Below are positions 25,263 to 34,624 of a DNA stretch of 64,000 bases, piece after piece; positions within the stretch are counted from its first letter, which is position 1; each line of letters starts with the position of its first letter. Location: NCBI RefSeq assembly GCF_019711565.1, contig NZ_JAIGNN010000002.1, forward strand, positions 372,001-436,000, given 5' to 3'. The notes beneath the pieces were generated by a model. It worked only from the letters and a program-made list of their open reading frames with translations, was not told where the DNA came from and made no database searches. The stretch comes from Qipengyuania proteolytica (GTDB lineage: Bacteria; Pseudomonadota; Alphaproteobacteria; Sphingomonadales; Sphingomonadaceae). The translations under genes were made by a program, and so were the position numbers.

Positions 25263-26325
25263 GGCCGATCCGCACATCCAGACCGACGGCGCGGTGGTCG
25301 TCGAAGATTACGCCAAGCCGAAGCGCAAGTGGGGCCGCCTCACGCTGATGCTCAGCGTGCCACTTCTCCTGCTCATTGCGGGCGGCGTCTACTGGCTCTC
25401 GTTGCAGGGCCAGGTGAGCACGGACAATGCCTACGTCCAGCAGGACAAGGTCTCGGTCAGCGCCCAGGTCGGTGGCGAGATCGTCGATGTCATGGTCGGC
25501 GAAGGCGACACCGTGAACGCTGGCGACCTGTTGTTCCGGATCGATCCCGAGCCCTATCGTTTGCAGATCGCGCAGGCGGATGCGGCGATCGCGACCGCAC
25601 AGGCGAATGTCACCGCGCTCGCCAATTCCTCCGACCTTTCGGGGGCGGACGTTTCCGCCGCACGCGAGGACATCGCCTTTGCCGAGGCGAATTACCGTCG
25701 CAAGGACGAGCTGTTCCGCCGCGGCTTCCTGACCAAGACCGAGCACGATGCGGCAGAACACGCCGTCAACCAAGCGCGAGAAGGCTTGCGGCAGGCGCAG
25801 GCACGGCAGGCCGCAGCGCGCGCCATGCTGGCGACCGGCGCCGCCGTCCCCGGCGAGAATCCGCAGGTAGCCGCAGGCAAGGCGCAGCGCGCCGTGGCCC
25901 AGCTCCAGCTCGGCCGCACCGAAGTGCGTGCACCCTCGGCCGGGCGCGTCGCGCAGGCAGACCGCCTCCAGCGCGGCCAGCAGGTCGTGCAAGGGCTGCC
26001 GGTGCTGACGCTGGTCGAGGACGGCACCAGCTATGTCGAAGCCAATTTCAAGGAAACCGACCTGGCCGACATGCGCGTGGGCCAGCCGGCCGAGGTCGAA
26101 TTCGACGCCTATCCGGGCCTCAAGCTCAAGGGCCACGTCGAGACTATCGGCGCAGGCACGGGCAGCGAATTCTCGGTCATCCCGGCCCAGAATGCGACCG
26201 GCAACTGGGTCAAGGTGACCCAGCGCGTGCCCGTGCGCATCGCCATCGACGAGAAGAGCCCGCGCCCGCTGATCGCGGGCCTTTCGACCGACGTCACCGT
26301 CTTCACCGACGGTAAGCGCCGCTAA
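25255..26325 (+). CDS. HlyD/EmrA-type membrane fusion protein
   Basis: 356 residues: cytoplasmic tail (1-25), one membrane helix (LTLMLSVPLLLLIAGGVYWL, about 30-49), then a periplasmic HlyD domain. VSTDNAYVQQDKVSVSAQVGGEIVDVMVGEGDTVNAGDLLFRID (lipoyl half), a coiled-coil hairpin (about 105-215), and the second lipoyl half LGRTEVRAPSAGRVAQADRL follow. EmrA bridges an inner-membrane pump to an outer-membrane channel. The ATG at 25255 overlaps the marR stop and has GAAGGA eight bases upstream; a TTG at 25249 is less likely. It is in series with an EmrB-type pump. Confidence 0.93.
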   Translation: MAEADPHIQTDGAVVVEDYAKPKRKWGRLTLMLSVPLLLLIAGGVYWLSLQGQVSTDNAYVQQDKVSVSAQVGGEIVDVMVGEGDTVNAGDLLFRIDPEPYRLQIAQADAAIATAQANVTALANSSDLSGADVSAAREDIAFAEANYRRKDELFRRGFLTKTEHDAAEHAVNQAREGLRQAQARQAAARAMLATGAAVPGENPQVAAGKAQRAVAQLQLGRTEVRAPSAGRVAQADRLQRGQQVVQGLPVLTLVEDGTSYVEANFKETDLADMRVGQPAEVEFDAYPGLKLKGHVETIGAGTGSEFSVIPAQNATGNWVKVTQRVPVRIAIDEKSPRPLIAGLSTDVTVFTDGKRR

Positions 26326-26329
26326 GCCC

Positions 26330-27916
26330 ATGGCCACCCGCGCCGCACCTCGCGGAGCTGCTCCGGCTGCACCCGATCCGGCGCAGGACGTCGCGCAGTT
26401 GCCGGTCGCCAATCCCGGCATCCTCGTGATCGGCATCATGGCAGCGTCGCTGCTGCAGGTACTCGATACGACCATCGCCAATGTCGCGATCCCGCATATG
26501 CGCACCGCGCTTGGCGCTACGACCGAGACGATCACCTGGGTCCTGACCAGCTACATCATCGCCAGCGCCGTCGCCCTGCCGATCACCGGCTGGCTGTCCG
26601 ACCGCGTGGGCGCGCGGCGGCTGTTCATCGGCTCGGTCGCCGGGTTCATCCTCGCCTCGATGTTGTGCGGGCTTGCCCAGAACCTCACCGAGATGGTGCT
26701 TTTCCGCGCGTTGCAAGGCGTGACCGGTGCGTTCATCGCCCCGCTCAGCCAGGCCTTCATGCTCGACACCAACAAGCCCAGCAAGCACGCGCAGATGATG
26801 GCGCTGTGGGGCATGGGCATCATGATCGGTCCGATCCTCGGCCCCGTCCTCGGCGGCTGGCTGACCGAGCAGGCGGACTGGCGCTGGGTGTTCTTCGTGA
26901 ACCTGCCGATCGGCATCCTCAGCCTCGCCATCCTGATCGCCAACCTACCGCATCGCGAGGTGGTGAAGCGCCGCTTCGACATCGGCGGATTCGTCTTGCT
27001 GGGCGTCGCGCTCGCCAGTTTCCAGATGCTGCTCGATCGCGGGCAGACGCTCGACTGGTTCGACAGTTACGAAATCTGGCTGTGGACCTTCCTCTTCATC
27101 TCGGCGACGTGGATGGCGGTGATCCACCTGTCCGGCGCGAAAAACCCGCTGTTCGACCGGGCACTGTTCATCGACCGCAACTTCGCCATCGCGATGGGTT
27201 TCATGCTCGCCATCGGCGTGGTGATGTTCGCGACGATGGCGCTGCTGCCGCCCATGTTGCAGCAGCTGATGGGCTACGACGTGATCGATACCGGCCTCGT
27301 GCTGATGCCGCGCGGGATCGGCGTGCTGATGTCGATGCAGGTTGCGGGCATGCTGATGCGGCGCGGTTTCGATGCGCGCCCGGTGGTCGCGACCGGCTTC
27401 ATCGTCTGCGCGGTCTCACTGTGGGAGATGGCGCACTGGTCGCTGGGCGTCGACCGCTACCACATCGTCGCCTCCGGACTGGTGCAGGGACTCGGCATGG
27501 GCCTGGTGTTCATCCCGCTCAATGTCAGCGCCTTCGCGACGCTCCCCCCTCGCCTGCGTACCGATGGATCGAGCCTGCTCAACCTGTTCCGCTCGCTGGG
27601 CGCGTCTGCCGGGATTTCGCTGACCACGGTGATGCTGGCGCGCAACCTGCAAACCGCCCACGCCGATATCGCCGCGAACGTGACCGGCGCCTCGGTCGCC
27701 AGCATGGTCGATGTGGGCACGGTCGACCGCTACCAGAACCTCGGCGACGTCGCCCTGCGCCTGCTCGACCTCGAGGCCAACCGGCAGGCGGCGATGGTCG
27801 CCTATGTCGACGATTTCTGGATGATGATGTGGATCACGCTAGCCGCCGTGCCGCTCGCCTTCATCATGAAGCGCAACCGTCAGCCCGCCGGACAAATGCC
27901 GCCGCCGGGCGAGTGA
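26330..27916 (+). CDS. DHA2-family MFS drug exporter (EmrB type)
   Basis: 528 residues with 14 predicted membrane helices, the DHA2 class. MAASLLQVLDTTIANVAIPHM opens the fold, followed by TWVLTSYIIASAVALPITGWLSDRVGARRLF (motif A) and WGMGIMIGPILGPVLGGWLT (motif C, antiporters). EmrB pumps push hydrophobic drugs or aromatic acids out using the proton gradient, together with EmrA and an outer-membrane channel (none is in the window). It begins 4 nt after emrA. The stop is TGA within TGATCA, whose other strand gives the stop of the convergent lipoprotein. Confidence 0.94.
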   Translation: MATRAAPRGAAPAAPDPAQDVAQLPVANPGILVIGIMAASLLQVLDTTIANVAIPHMRTALGATTETITWVLTSYIIASAVALPITGWLSDRVGARRLFIGSVAGFILASMLCGLAQNLTEMVLFRALQGVTGAFIAPLSQAFMLDTNKPSKHAQMMALWGMGIMIGPILGPVLGGWLTEQADWRWVFFVNLPIGILSLAILIANLPHREVVKRRFDIGGFVLLGVALASFQMLLDRGQTLDWFDSYEIWLWTFLFISATWMAVIHLSGAKNPLFDRALFIDRNFAIAMGFMLAIGVVMFATMALLPPMLQQLMGYDVIDTGLVLMPRGIGVLMSMQVAGMLMRRGFDARPVVATGFIVCAVSLWEMAHWSLGVDRYHIVASGLVQGLGMGLVFIPLNVSAFATLPPRLRTDGSSLLNLFRSLGASAGISLTTVMLARNLQTAHADIAANVTGASVASMVDVGTVDRYQNLGDVALRLLDLEANRQAAMVAYVDDFWMMMWITLAAVPLAFIMKRNRQPAGQMPPPGE

Positions 27917-28477
27917 TCAGCGGAAGAAGCAGCTCACCCCGGCCTGGAGCGCGGTGATATTGCCGCTGTCGTCCGCGAAACCAGTGATCGTGCCGTAGTC
28001 GGCGGTCGTGTACTGGAACTCGCCCTCGAGCGTGGTGTCGAGCTCCTGCACCTGCCGCTCGCCCTTCAGCGCATCCAGCGTGGTGACGCCGGGGGCAATC
28101 CCGTCCGTTGTGACTATCCCATCGCCCTTACGCAGGAACCAGCCCGCAAACTTGCCGTCGAGAAACGCGAGGTCCAGCGGTCCGAATTTGCTGAATTCCA
28201 TCGGACCTGCCCCGCATTCGGTCTGGCTGGATTTGATCGGACCCTCGGGAAAGATCTCGCGCGCCTTGGCATCCGCCTCCTCACTCGTCACGCCAAACCG
28301 GACTGCACTACCGTCCTTCCCGACGAAGCCATTGGCATCGACGGTCATCCGGGCCTGCGTGATCTGCCTCGGCGTCCCCGCCGATGGCACTGCGGCTTCA
28401 GGGTCGCTCGCCGCCTCAGGTTGCCCGCAGGCCGCCAAGGCGAGCGGGAGCGCGAATAGAATGGTCCTGTGCATCAT
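27917..28477 (-). CDS. Lipoprotein of unknown function
   Basis: 186 residues. MHRTILFALPLALAACGQPEAASD is a lipoprotein signal (lipobox LAAC, Cys16-17). The mature part has repeated short beta-like stretches (VRFGVTSEEADAKAREIF, YTTADYGTITGFADDSGNITALQAGVSC) and no domain I know. The gene starts ATGATG; the first ATG overlaps the asd stop, the second (28474) sits at a better distance from AAGAAGGG. I keep the outer start. Its stop abuts the emrB-type stop with no base between. Confidence 0.75.
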   Translation of the reverse strand: MMHRTILFALPLALAACGQPEAASDPEAAVPSAGTPRQITQARMTVDANGFVGKDGSAVRFGVTSEEADAKAREIFPEGPIKSSQTECGAGPMEFSKFGPLDLAFLDGKFAGWFLRKGDGIVTTDGIAPGVTTLDALKGERQVQELDTTLEGEFQYTTADYGTITGFADDSGNITALQAGVSCFFR

Positions 28478-29499
28478 CCCTTCTTAAGGCACTCGCGCCC
28501 GAGGAGTTCCGCGATCTGCACCGCGTTGAGCGCCGCGCCCTTGCGCAGGTTGTCGGAGACGCACCACAGGGTGAGCCCGTTCTCCACCGTCGGGTCCTCG
28601 CGCACGCGGCTGATGTAGGTCGCGCTGTCGCCCGCCGCTTCGACCGGCGTGATGTATCCGCCATCCTCGCGCTTGTCGACGAGCATGCAGCCCGGCGCCT
28701 CGCGCAGGATGTCCATCGCCTGTTCGGCACTGATCTCGTTCTCGAACTCGATGCTGACGGCTTCGGAATGACCGACGAACACGGGCACGCGCACGCAGGT
28801 GGCGGTGAGCTTGATCTTCGGGTCGAGAATCTTCTTCGTCTCGACCACCATCTTCCACTCCTCCTTGGTCGAACCATCGTCGAGGAAGACGTCGATATGC
28901 GGGATGACGTTGAAGGCGATCTGCTTGGTGAACTTCACCGGCTGCACCGGATCGCCGACGAAGATCGCGCGGCTCTGCTCGAAGAGCTCGTCCATGCCCT
29001 GCTTGCCCGCGCCCGACACCGACTGGTAGGTCGAGACGACCACACGCTTGATCGTCGCGACATCGTGCAGCGGCTTGAGCGCCACGACCAGCTGCGCGGT
29101 GGAGCAGTTGGGGTTCGCGATGATGTTGCGCTTCTTGTAATCGTGGATCGCGTCCGGGTTCACTTCCGGCACGATCAGCGGAATGTCGGGGTCCATGCGG
29201 TAGAGCGAGCTGTTGTCGATCACCACGCATCCTGCCGCCGCCGCCTTGGGCGCATATTCCTTGGCTGGAACGCTACCCGCCGCGAACAGCGCAATGTCCC
29301 AGCCGTTCCAGTCGAAATGCTCGATATTCTGGCACTTGAGCATCTTGCCCGTGTCGCCGAACTCGACCTCGCTGCCGTGCGAACGGCTCGAGGCGACCGC
29401 CGCCACTTCGTCGCAGGGGAACCCGCGCTCGGCCAGCACCATCATCATTTCGCGCCCGACATTCCCGGTCGCGCCGACCACGGCAACACGATAACCCAC
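28474..29499 (-). CDS. asd: Aspartate-semialdehyde dehydrogenase
   Basis: 341 residues. Asd reduces aspartyl phosphate to the semialdehyde with NADPH, the branch point for lysine/DAP, threonine and methionine. MGYRVAVVGATGNVGREMMMVLAERGFP binds the cofactor; NPNCSTAQLVVALKPLHD holds the catalytic Cys; HIDVFLDDGSTKEEWKMVVETKKI and VPVFVGHSEAVSIEFE follow with the catalytic His. Length and motifs are complete. The stop overlaps the downstream lipoprotein start (ATGATG). Confidence 0.97.
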   Translation of the reverse strand: MGYRVAVVGATGNVGREMMMVLAERGFPCDEVAAVASSRSHGSEVEFGDTGKMLKCQNIEHFDWNGWDIALFAAGSVPAKEYAPKAAAAGCVVIDNSSLYRMDPDIPLIVPEVNPDAIHDYKKRNIIANPNCSTAQLVVALKPLHDVATIKRVVVSTYQSVSGAGKQGMDELFEQSRAIFVGDPVQPVKFTKQIAFNVIPHIDVFLDDGSTKEEWKMVVETKKILDPKIKLTATCVRVPVFVGHSEAVSIEFENEISAEQAMDILREAPGCMLVDKREDGGYITPVEAAGDSATYISRVREDPTVENGLTLWCVSDNLRKGAALNAVQIAELLGRECLKKG

Positions 29500-29584
29500 T
29501 ACACTTCTCCAATATCCTTGCGCCGCCGAGATAGCGATTGCCGCTGCGCCCGCAAGCGCACATTCGGTTGCGCGCGATAAAGGC

Positions 29585-31885
29585 CTACTCTGGCGGGGTC
29601 ACCCCATGCGCCTCGAGGAAGCGGAATACCGTGTTGTACCGGTGCGGGCTGATCTGCTCGCCCGAGACCCGGTGGGTGTAGCCCGGGTAGAGCATCATTT
29701 CGAACGGCACGTTCGCGCCCTGCATCTCGGCGATGATCGCGGTCGCGTTTTCGAACACCACATTGTCGTCGGCCATGCCGTGGATGATGAGCAGCGGGTC
29801 GCTGATCTTCGTCGCGTCGGGAATGGCGGAGGCAGCGTCGTAGGCCACGCCCTCGGCCTGCGGGGTGCCCATGTAGCGTTCGGTGTAATGGGTGTCATAG
29901 AGCTCCCATTTCGTCACCGGAGCACCCGAAATCCCGGCCGCATAGAGGCCGGGATCGGCCTGCAATTGCTTCAACGTCATGTAGCCGCCGTATGACCAGC
30001 CATCGATCGCGATCTTGTTCGGATCGACGAAGGGCAGCGTCTTGAGATATTCCGCCCCGGCTTTCTGGTCGCGCACCTCGACCCCGCCCATCGCCCGGTA
30101 GATCGGCTGTTCGAAAGCGACGCCGCGATTGGCCGATCCCCGGTTGTCGAGCGCGAACCAGATATAGCCCTTGTCGACGATCGCCTGCCGCAACGCACCG
30201 TTCCAGCCGCGGTTGACGATCTGCGGGCCGGGTCCGCCGTAATGGTAGAAGAACACCGGATAGCGCTTGCCCGGCTCCATGTCCGGCGTGACCATTTCCC
30301 AGTATAACGGCGTGCCGTCTTCGGCCTCGATCCGGCCGTATTTTGTCGGCCGATGGCTAGCGAGGAAAGGGGCGTAGGGATGGTTCTCATCGAGCGCATT
30401 CTCCTCGACCCACGCCAGACGCTCGCCCTGCTGGTCGGCAAGGTAGATTTGCGGCGGCGTATCGTCGCTGGAGCGCGTGATCAGTAGCGTCTGACCCTTG
30501 CCGTCCATAGTCGCGGAATGGGTGAAGCCCTCCTCGGTCAAACGTTCGGGCGCGCCGATCGTGTCGCTGCCGTAATCAAGAGCATAGACGTGCTGCTCGA
30601 GCGGGTCGTTCTCGCTGGTCGCCAGAAAGAACAGGCGCTGCGTCGATTGATCGACTCCGACGAGCTTGGTCACGACGAAGTCGCCGCGCGTCAGCTGCCG
30701 CGAAGTGCCCCAGCCGTCTGCGCCCGAATAGCGGTAGAAGTGGCCGAACCCGTCGCGTTCGGACCACCAGATGAGATCGCCATTGTCGAGGATCCGGTAA
30801 TTGTCGGACAGGTTCACCCAGTAATCGGGCATGGCCGCATTTTCGGCGAAGACCGGGGCCACCGCGCCCGTCGACGGATCGACCCGCAGGATATCCATAT
30901 GCGTCTGTGCGCGGTTCTGCCGCTGGACGTAGAGCGCGCTGCCATCGGGTGCCCAGTCGACGCGTGCGAGATAGAAATCCGTCGGGTCACCATCGGTGTA
31001 GACATCGGGGTGCTGGAAGTCGGCGAGATTCACTTTTACTCGATTCCCGCCATCGGGGTCCATTATGTAAAGTTCGACGTCGGCGTTGGCGCTGCCCGCC
31101 ACCGGATAGCGCTGGTCGAACACCTTCGTCCCCGTCGCGCCGATGGCGGCACGTGTGACAATGCCGACCATGCTCTCGTCGAACCGCTCGACCGCGATGC
31201 GCCGGTCGTCGGCGCTCCACCAGTAGCCGGTGAGGCGCGCCATTTCCTCCTGCGCGACGAATTCCGCCTCGCCCCAGCGGATGTCGGCGCCTTCCTTCGG
31301 CGTGATCGGCGCGGCTTCGGCTCCCACGTCGCCGACCCACAGCTGGCGGTCACGCACGAAGCTGACATAGGCACCGGTGCTGCTGAGCGAGGGATTGAGT
31401 TCGCTTTCCTCGGTATCGGTCAGCTGGATCACCTCCCCGCCAATCCGCGCGAGATAGAGGTCGCCGTCGAGCGGCACGAGGATGCCGTCACCCTCCTTGG
31501 TCCACTGATAGTCGATGATGCCTTTGAGGCTGCCGACGCGCGCGCGCTCGCGCTGCATCTTCTCGTCTTCGGACAGTTCGCGGCCCGAGCCGAGCGCCTC
31601 GCTGTCGACCAGCATCGACCACTCGCCGCTCTGCCGGTCGTAGCCCCATAAATCGTACCGCTCGCGGTCGTCCTCGCGGTTGCGCAGCAGGGTGAGATAG
31701 CGCCCGTCGGGCGAGAGCTTCGCCTGGCGCGGCGCGGGACCGTCGAGCGAAGGCGAGGCGAAGACGCGTTCGAAGGTGAGCTCCACGGGCGCGGTCTCCT
31801 GTGTCGTGGCGGTAGTCTGTGCGGCAAGTGGCGCGGCGAGGCAGGTGGTGATCGCCAGCGCGGCGGCGAAAGTCATGGAGCGCAA
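29585..31885 (-). CDS. S9 family (DPP IV-like) peptidase
   Basis: 766 residues. A signal peptide is followed by an eight-bladed propeller (LSPDGRYLTLLRNREDDRERYDLW and later blades) and a C-terminal alpha/beta hydrolase domain with the nucleophile in DGWSYGGYMTL, the Asp in HGMADDNVVFEN and the His in YPGYTHRV. These serine peptidases remove N-terminal dipeptides in the periplasm. I use TTG at 31885 (RLRSMTFAAA): GGGAGAG is six bases before it, while the next ATG (31876) would lie 15 bases away. The ATG start would remove three residues of the n-region; both give a signal peptide. Confidence 0.9.
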   Translation of the reverse strand: MRSMTFAAALAITTCLAAPLAAQTTATTQETAPVELTFERVFASPSLDGPAPRQAKLSPDGRYLTLLRNREDDRERYDLWGYDRQSGEWSMLVDSEALGSGRELSEDEKMQRERARVGSLKGIIDYQWTKEGDGILVPLDGDLYLARIGGEVIQLTDTEESELNPSLSSTGAYVSFVRDRQLWVGDVGAEAAPITPKEGADIRWGEAEFVAQEEMARLTGYWWSADDRRIAVERFDESMVGIVTRAAIGATGTKVFDQRYPVAGSANADVELYIMDPDGGNRVKVNLADFQHPDVYTDGDPTDFYLARVDWAPDGSALYVQRQNRAQTHMDILRVDPSTGAVAPVFAENAAMPDYWVNLSDNYRILDNGDLIWWSERDGFGHFYRYSGADGWGTSRQLTRGDFVVTKLVGVDQSTQRLFFLATSENDPLEQHVYALDYGSDTIGAPERLTEEGFTHSATMDGKGQTLLITRSSDDTPPQIYLADQQGERLAWVEENALDENHPYAPFLASHRPTKYGRIEAEDGTPLYWEMVTPDMEPGKRYPVFFYHYGGPGPQIVNRGWNGALRQAIVDKGYIWFALDNRGSANRGVAFEQPIYRAMGGVEVRDQKAGAEYLKTLPFVDPNKIAIDGWSYGGYMTLKQLQADPGLYAAGISGAPVTKWELYDTHYTERYMGTPQAEGVAYDAASAIPDATKISDPLLIIHGMADDNVVFENATAIIAEMQGANVPFEMMLYPGYTHRVSGEQISPHRYNTVFRFLEAHGVTPPE

Positions 31886-32186
31886 TCGTTCTCTCCCGGC
31901 AATTCGGTGCCGGTGATGGCGAGCGGGCGGTCGCGAGGCAAGCCCCTGCACCCGTCAAATCATCCCTAATTTCGCCTTAAGCGCGCTTCCTTAAATCCCG
32001 TTAATGCGCCCTGCCCCAAACAGTCCCGGACGCCGCGGGGCCAATTTCCGGCTCACAGGTCCCGCGGCGGCAACAATCGAAGGGAGACCACTTCCGGTCT
32101 CCTCTTACGATCCCCACGCAAAAGGGCGGCACCCATATCCGGGAGCCGCCCTTTCTTTTGTCTCGACCTTGTCGCGAGCGAGGCGC
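31886..32186. other. Gene-free stretch between S9 peptidase and rplS
   Basis: About 300 bases without a gene. It holds the terminator of the rplS operon and, at 32083-32102, a perfect 7-bp hairpin (GGAGACC, loop ACTTCC, GGTCTCC). The promoter of the S9 peptidase must lie here, but no convincing -35/-10 pair is seen. Confidence 0.6.
32120..32158 (-). terminator. Terminator after rplS
   Basis: AAAGGGCGGC (32121-32130) and GCCGCCCTTT (32145-32154) are perfect ten-base arms. On the minus strand a TTTT run follows. It lies 33 nt after the rplS stop and may work in both directions. Confidence 0.85.
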
Positions 32187-32555
32187 TTACGCCTTCGGCG
32201 CGGTAACCTTGCGCTCGGCGATGCGGGCGCGCTTACCGGTGCGGCCACGCAGGTAGTAGAGCTTGGCGCGACGCACGACGCCGCGGCGAACCACGGTGAT
32301 GCTGTCGACGATCGGCGAGTAGAGCGGGAACACGCGTTCCACGCCTTCGCCGAAGCTCATCTTGCGGACGGTGAAGTTGCTGCCCATGCCGCGGTTGGAG
32401 CGAGCGATGACAACGCCTTCGAAATTCTGGACACGTTCGCGCGTGCCTTCGATGACCTTCACGCCGACGCGGACGGTATCACCGGCACGGAATTCGGGGA
32501 TGTCCTTCCCGAGGTTCTCGATAGCTTCCGCTTCGAGCTGCTGAATGAGGTTCAT
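32187..32555 (-). CDS. rplS: 50S ribosomal protein L19
   Basis: 122 residues, standard length. [81 protein letters not shown] and the basic end [17 protein letters not shown] are diagnostic. L19 lies at the subunit interface. GGAAG precedes the ATG at 32555. It follows trmD by 13 nt; the operon ends with a terminator. Confidence 0.98.
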   Translation of the reverse strand: MNLIQQLEAEAIENLGKDIPEFRAGDTVRVGVKVIEGTRERVQNFEGVVIARSNRGMGSNFTVRKMSFGEGVERVFPLYSPIVDSITVVRRGVVRRAKLYYLRGRTGKRARIAERKVTAPKA

Positions 32556-32568
32556 GGAACCGCTTCCT

Positions 32569-33294
32569 TCAATCTTTTCGCCGCGCGCCAGAGGCAGGCT
32601 GGTCCCGATCGCCACTGTAGCGATCCCAAAGGTCCGGCCTGCGTAACCGTGTGTCGTCTTCGCTCCTTGCCTTGCGCCAAGCAGCGATTTTCGCATGATC
32701 CCCCGATCGCAGCACTTCAGGGATCGTGCGCCCTTCCCATTCCTGAGGTCGGGTATATTGCGGATATTCCAGGAGGCCGTCCTCGAACGACTCCTCGTGC
32801 CCGCTTGTGGGCGCGCCCATTACTCCGGGAAGCAGGCGAATGCAAGCGTCGAGAATCGCCAGCGCGGCGGGCTCTCCGCCCGAGAGGACGATGTCGGCCA
32901 GACTGATCTGTTCGATCTGCGGATAGTGCTCGAACAGGCGCTCGTCGAACCCTTCGAACCGGCCGCACAGGATGGTGACGCCGGGGCCCTCCGCAATGGC
33001 GCGAATGCGCTCCTGCGTTATCGGTTTCCCGCGCGGCGTCATGGCGAGGATCGGACGCGCATCGGCTATGCTTTCGATGGCCGCGCCCAGCACATCGGGC
33101 TTGAGCACCATGCCCGCCCCGCCGCCTGCCGGCGTATCGTCGACCGTGCGATGCTTGTCCGTGGCAAAATCGCGGATCTGGACGGTCTCGCACGACCAGT
33201 CCCCCCGCTCGAGCGCCCTGCCCGCAAGCGACACGCCCAGCGGCCCGGGAAACATCTCGGGATAGAGGGTGAGGATGGTGGCGGCGAAGGTCAT
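32569..33294 (-). CDS. trmD: tRNA (guanine37-N1)-methyltransferase
   Basis: 241 residues, SPOUT fold. TrmD methylates G37 next to the anticodon to prevent frameshifts. [44 protein letters not shown] and the knot region [44 protein letters not shown] are all present, as is the end [32 protein letters not shown]. The start overlaps the stop of a small membrane protein by ATGA. Confidence 0.97.
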   Translation of the reverse strand: MTFAATILTLYPEMFPGPLGVSLAGRALERGDWSCETVQIRDFATDKHRTVDDTPAGGGAGMVLKPDVLGAAIESIADARPILAMTPRGKPITQERIRAIAEGPGVTILCGRFEGFDERLFEHYPQIEQISLADIVLSGGEPAALAILDACIRLLPGVMGAPTSGHEESFEDGLLEYPQYTRPQEWEGRTIPEVLRSGDHAKIAAWRKARSEDDTRLRRPDLWDRYSGDRDQPASGARRKD

Positions 33295-33629
33295 TTCGAG
33301 TACCCGTCAGTATCCTCGTCGGGGCGATCCAGCATCCTGCTCGCCGCGCCGTGCAATGCGAAGATGACCAAGGTGCTTGTGACCCAAATCCAGAACGTCT
33401 CATGAAGAGCACCGATAATCGTTATGCCACCAGCAGGCCCCCCTTCGGCGGGATCAAAGCCCCAGCGAAGCTCGATGGTTCCCAAGGTGAGCACCGGCGC
33501 TAAAAGCAACGTTGTGATCGCAGCTCTTCCACGAGCAATCTCAAGATCACGACCAGAGCGATACCAAGTAAGCATACCGAGTATAGCAACGACGCTAGCG
33601 GCAGGAATGATGAAGGGCCAGCCTACCAT
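33291..33629 (-). CDS. Small membrane protein, unknown
   Basis: 112 residues. Three hydrophobic segments: [38 protein letters not shown] and [20 protein letters not shown]. No family is recognised. It overlaps the nitrilase stop by 7 nt and the trmD start by ATGA, so it lies within the minus-strand trmD transcription unit. The acidic tail ends [12 protein letters not shown]. Its placement between nitrilase and trmD is unusual. Confidence 0.7.
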   Translation of the reverse strand: MVGWPFIIPAASVVAILGMLTWYRSGRDLEIARGRAAITTLLLAPVLTLGTIELRWGFDPAEGGPAGGITIIGALHETFWIWVTSTLVIFALHGAASRMLDRPDEDTDGYSK

Positions 33630-34570
33630 TTCACACCTTCCCTTGGGCGCGTGTCGATAGAGAGTTCGAAGACATCGGGCCGCGAATAATGACCATCGGT
33701 GTCCAGGCTCGCCAGTCCCTGCCCGATCTCACCAAGGTCGAGTTCCGCGACCAGCGTCTCCTCGCCCTCACCCGCCTGCGCGATCACGCTGGCATCGGGC
33801 GCCGCGATCAGCGACCCGCCGCGGTTGAGGGTGTCGGCGGGGATGGCCTCGATCAGTTCGCGCGCTGCGTCGTTCCCGCCGGCGCGCTCAAGCCCATCGA
33901 ACAAATCGTCCTTCGCCTGTACCAGCCCTGCCGCCAGCACGAAGCAGCGTCCCTCCATCGCGTAGTGGCGGCTGGCGATGGCATATTGCTCGCGCACCGT
34001 CGGCCAGGCGGCGACATGCACGCTTTCGCCGAGGTTGTGCATCGCCGCGCGCGCCAGCGGCATCCAGTGCTCCCAGCAGATCAGCGAGCCGACGCTGCCC
34101 CATTCGGCCTGGTGCACGCCGAGTGTCGAGCCGTCGCCGCGCATCCACACCAGCCGCTCGCCATGCGTGGGCACGAGCTTGCGGTGGTCGAGCACCGGCA
34201 GGCCCGGGCGGAAGGTCAGCTGGTTGTTGTAGAGGCTGCGCCGCACCCGCTCATGCGCGCCTATCGAGATCACCGCGCCGCTTTCGTCGGCGAGCTCCTG
34301 CAGGGGCAGCAGCCGCTCGTCATTCGGCACCACCGCCTGTTCGAGCAGGATGCGGTGCAGCGCGCGCGTGCCGGGATGGTCCCACAGCGCCGCGCCGGGC
34401 GCCTCGTCGAGCCACAGCGGATAACCGCCGAGGAAGGTCTCGCCGAAAGCGACCACCCTCGCCCCGCCTTCCACCGCCTCGCGGGCGAGACGGACAGCCT
34501 TGTCGATCCCGTCGCCAATCGAGAGCGGTACGGGTGCGGCCTGGACGATGGCGACGGGAAGCATGGTCAT
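33623..34570 (-). CDS. Nitrilase-type carbon-nitrogen hydrolase
   Basis: 315 residues. The Glu-Lys-Cys triad is intact: [21 protein letters not shown] (Glu), [21 protein letters not shown] (Lys) and [17 protein letters not shown] (Cys in ICWEHWMP, typical of true nitrilases). Nitrilases turn nitriles into acids and ammonia; cyanide-related substrates are possible. Two close starts exist (MTMLPVA); I keep the outer ATG. It begins 54 nt from the FAD oxidoreductase gene on the other strand and overlaps the next gene by 7 nt. Confidence 0.88.
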   Translation of the reverse strand: MTMLPVAIVQAAPVPLSIGDGIDKAVRLAREAVEGGARVVAFGETFLGGYPLWLDEAPGAALWDHPGTRALHRILLEQAVVPNDERLLPLQELADESGAVISIGAHERVRRSLYNNQLTFRPGLPVLDHRKLVPTHGERLVWMRGDGSTLGVHQAEWGSVGSLICWEHWMPLARAAMHNLGESVHVAAWPTVREQYAIASRHYAMEGRCFVLAAGLVQAKDDLFDGLERAGGNDAARELIEAIPADTLNRGGSLIAAPDASVIAQAGEGEETLVAELDLGEIGQGLASLDTDGHYSRPDVFELSIDTRPREGVKW

Positions 34571-34624
34571 GCGCGTTTGCTAGCCGCATGGGCACCGCAT
34601 GGCCATCCCGCGCGTAGTGGCGGC

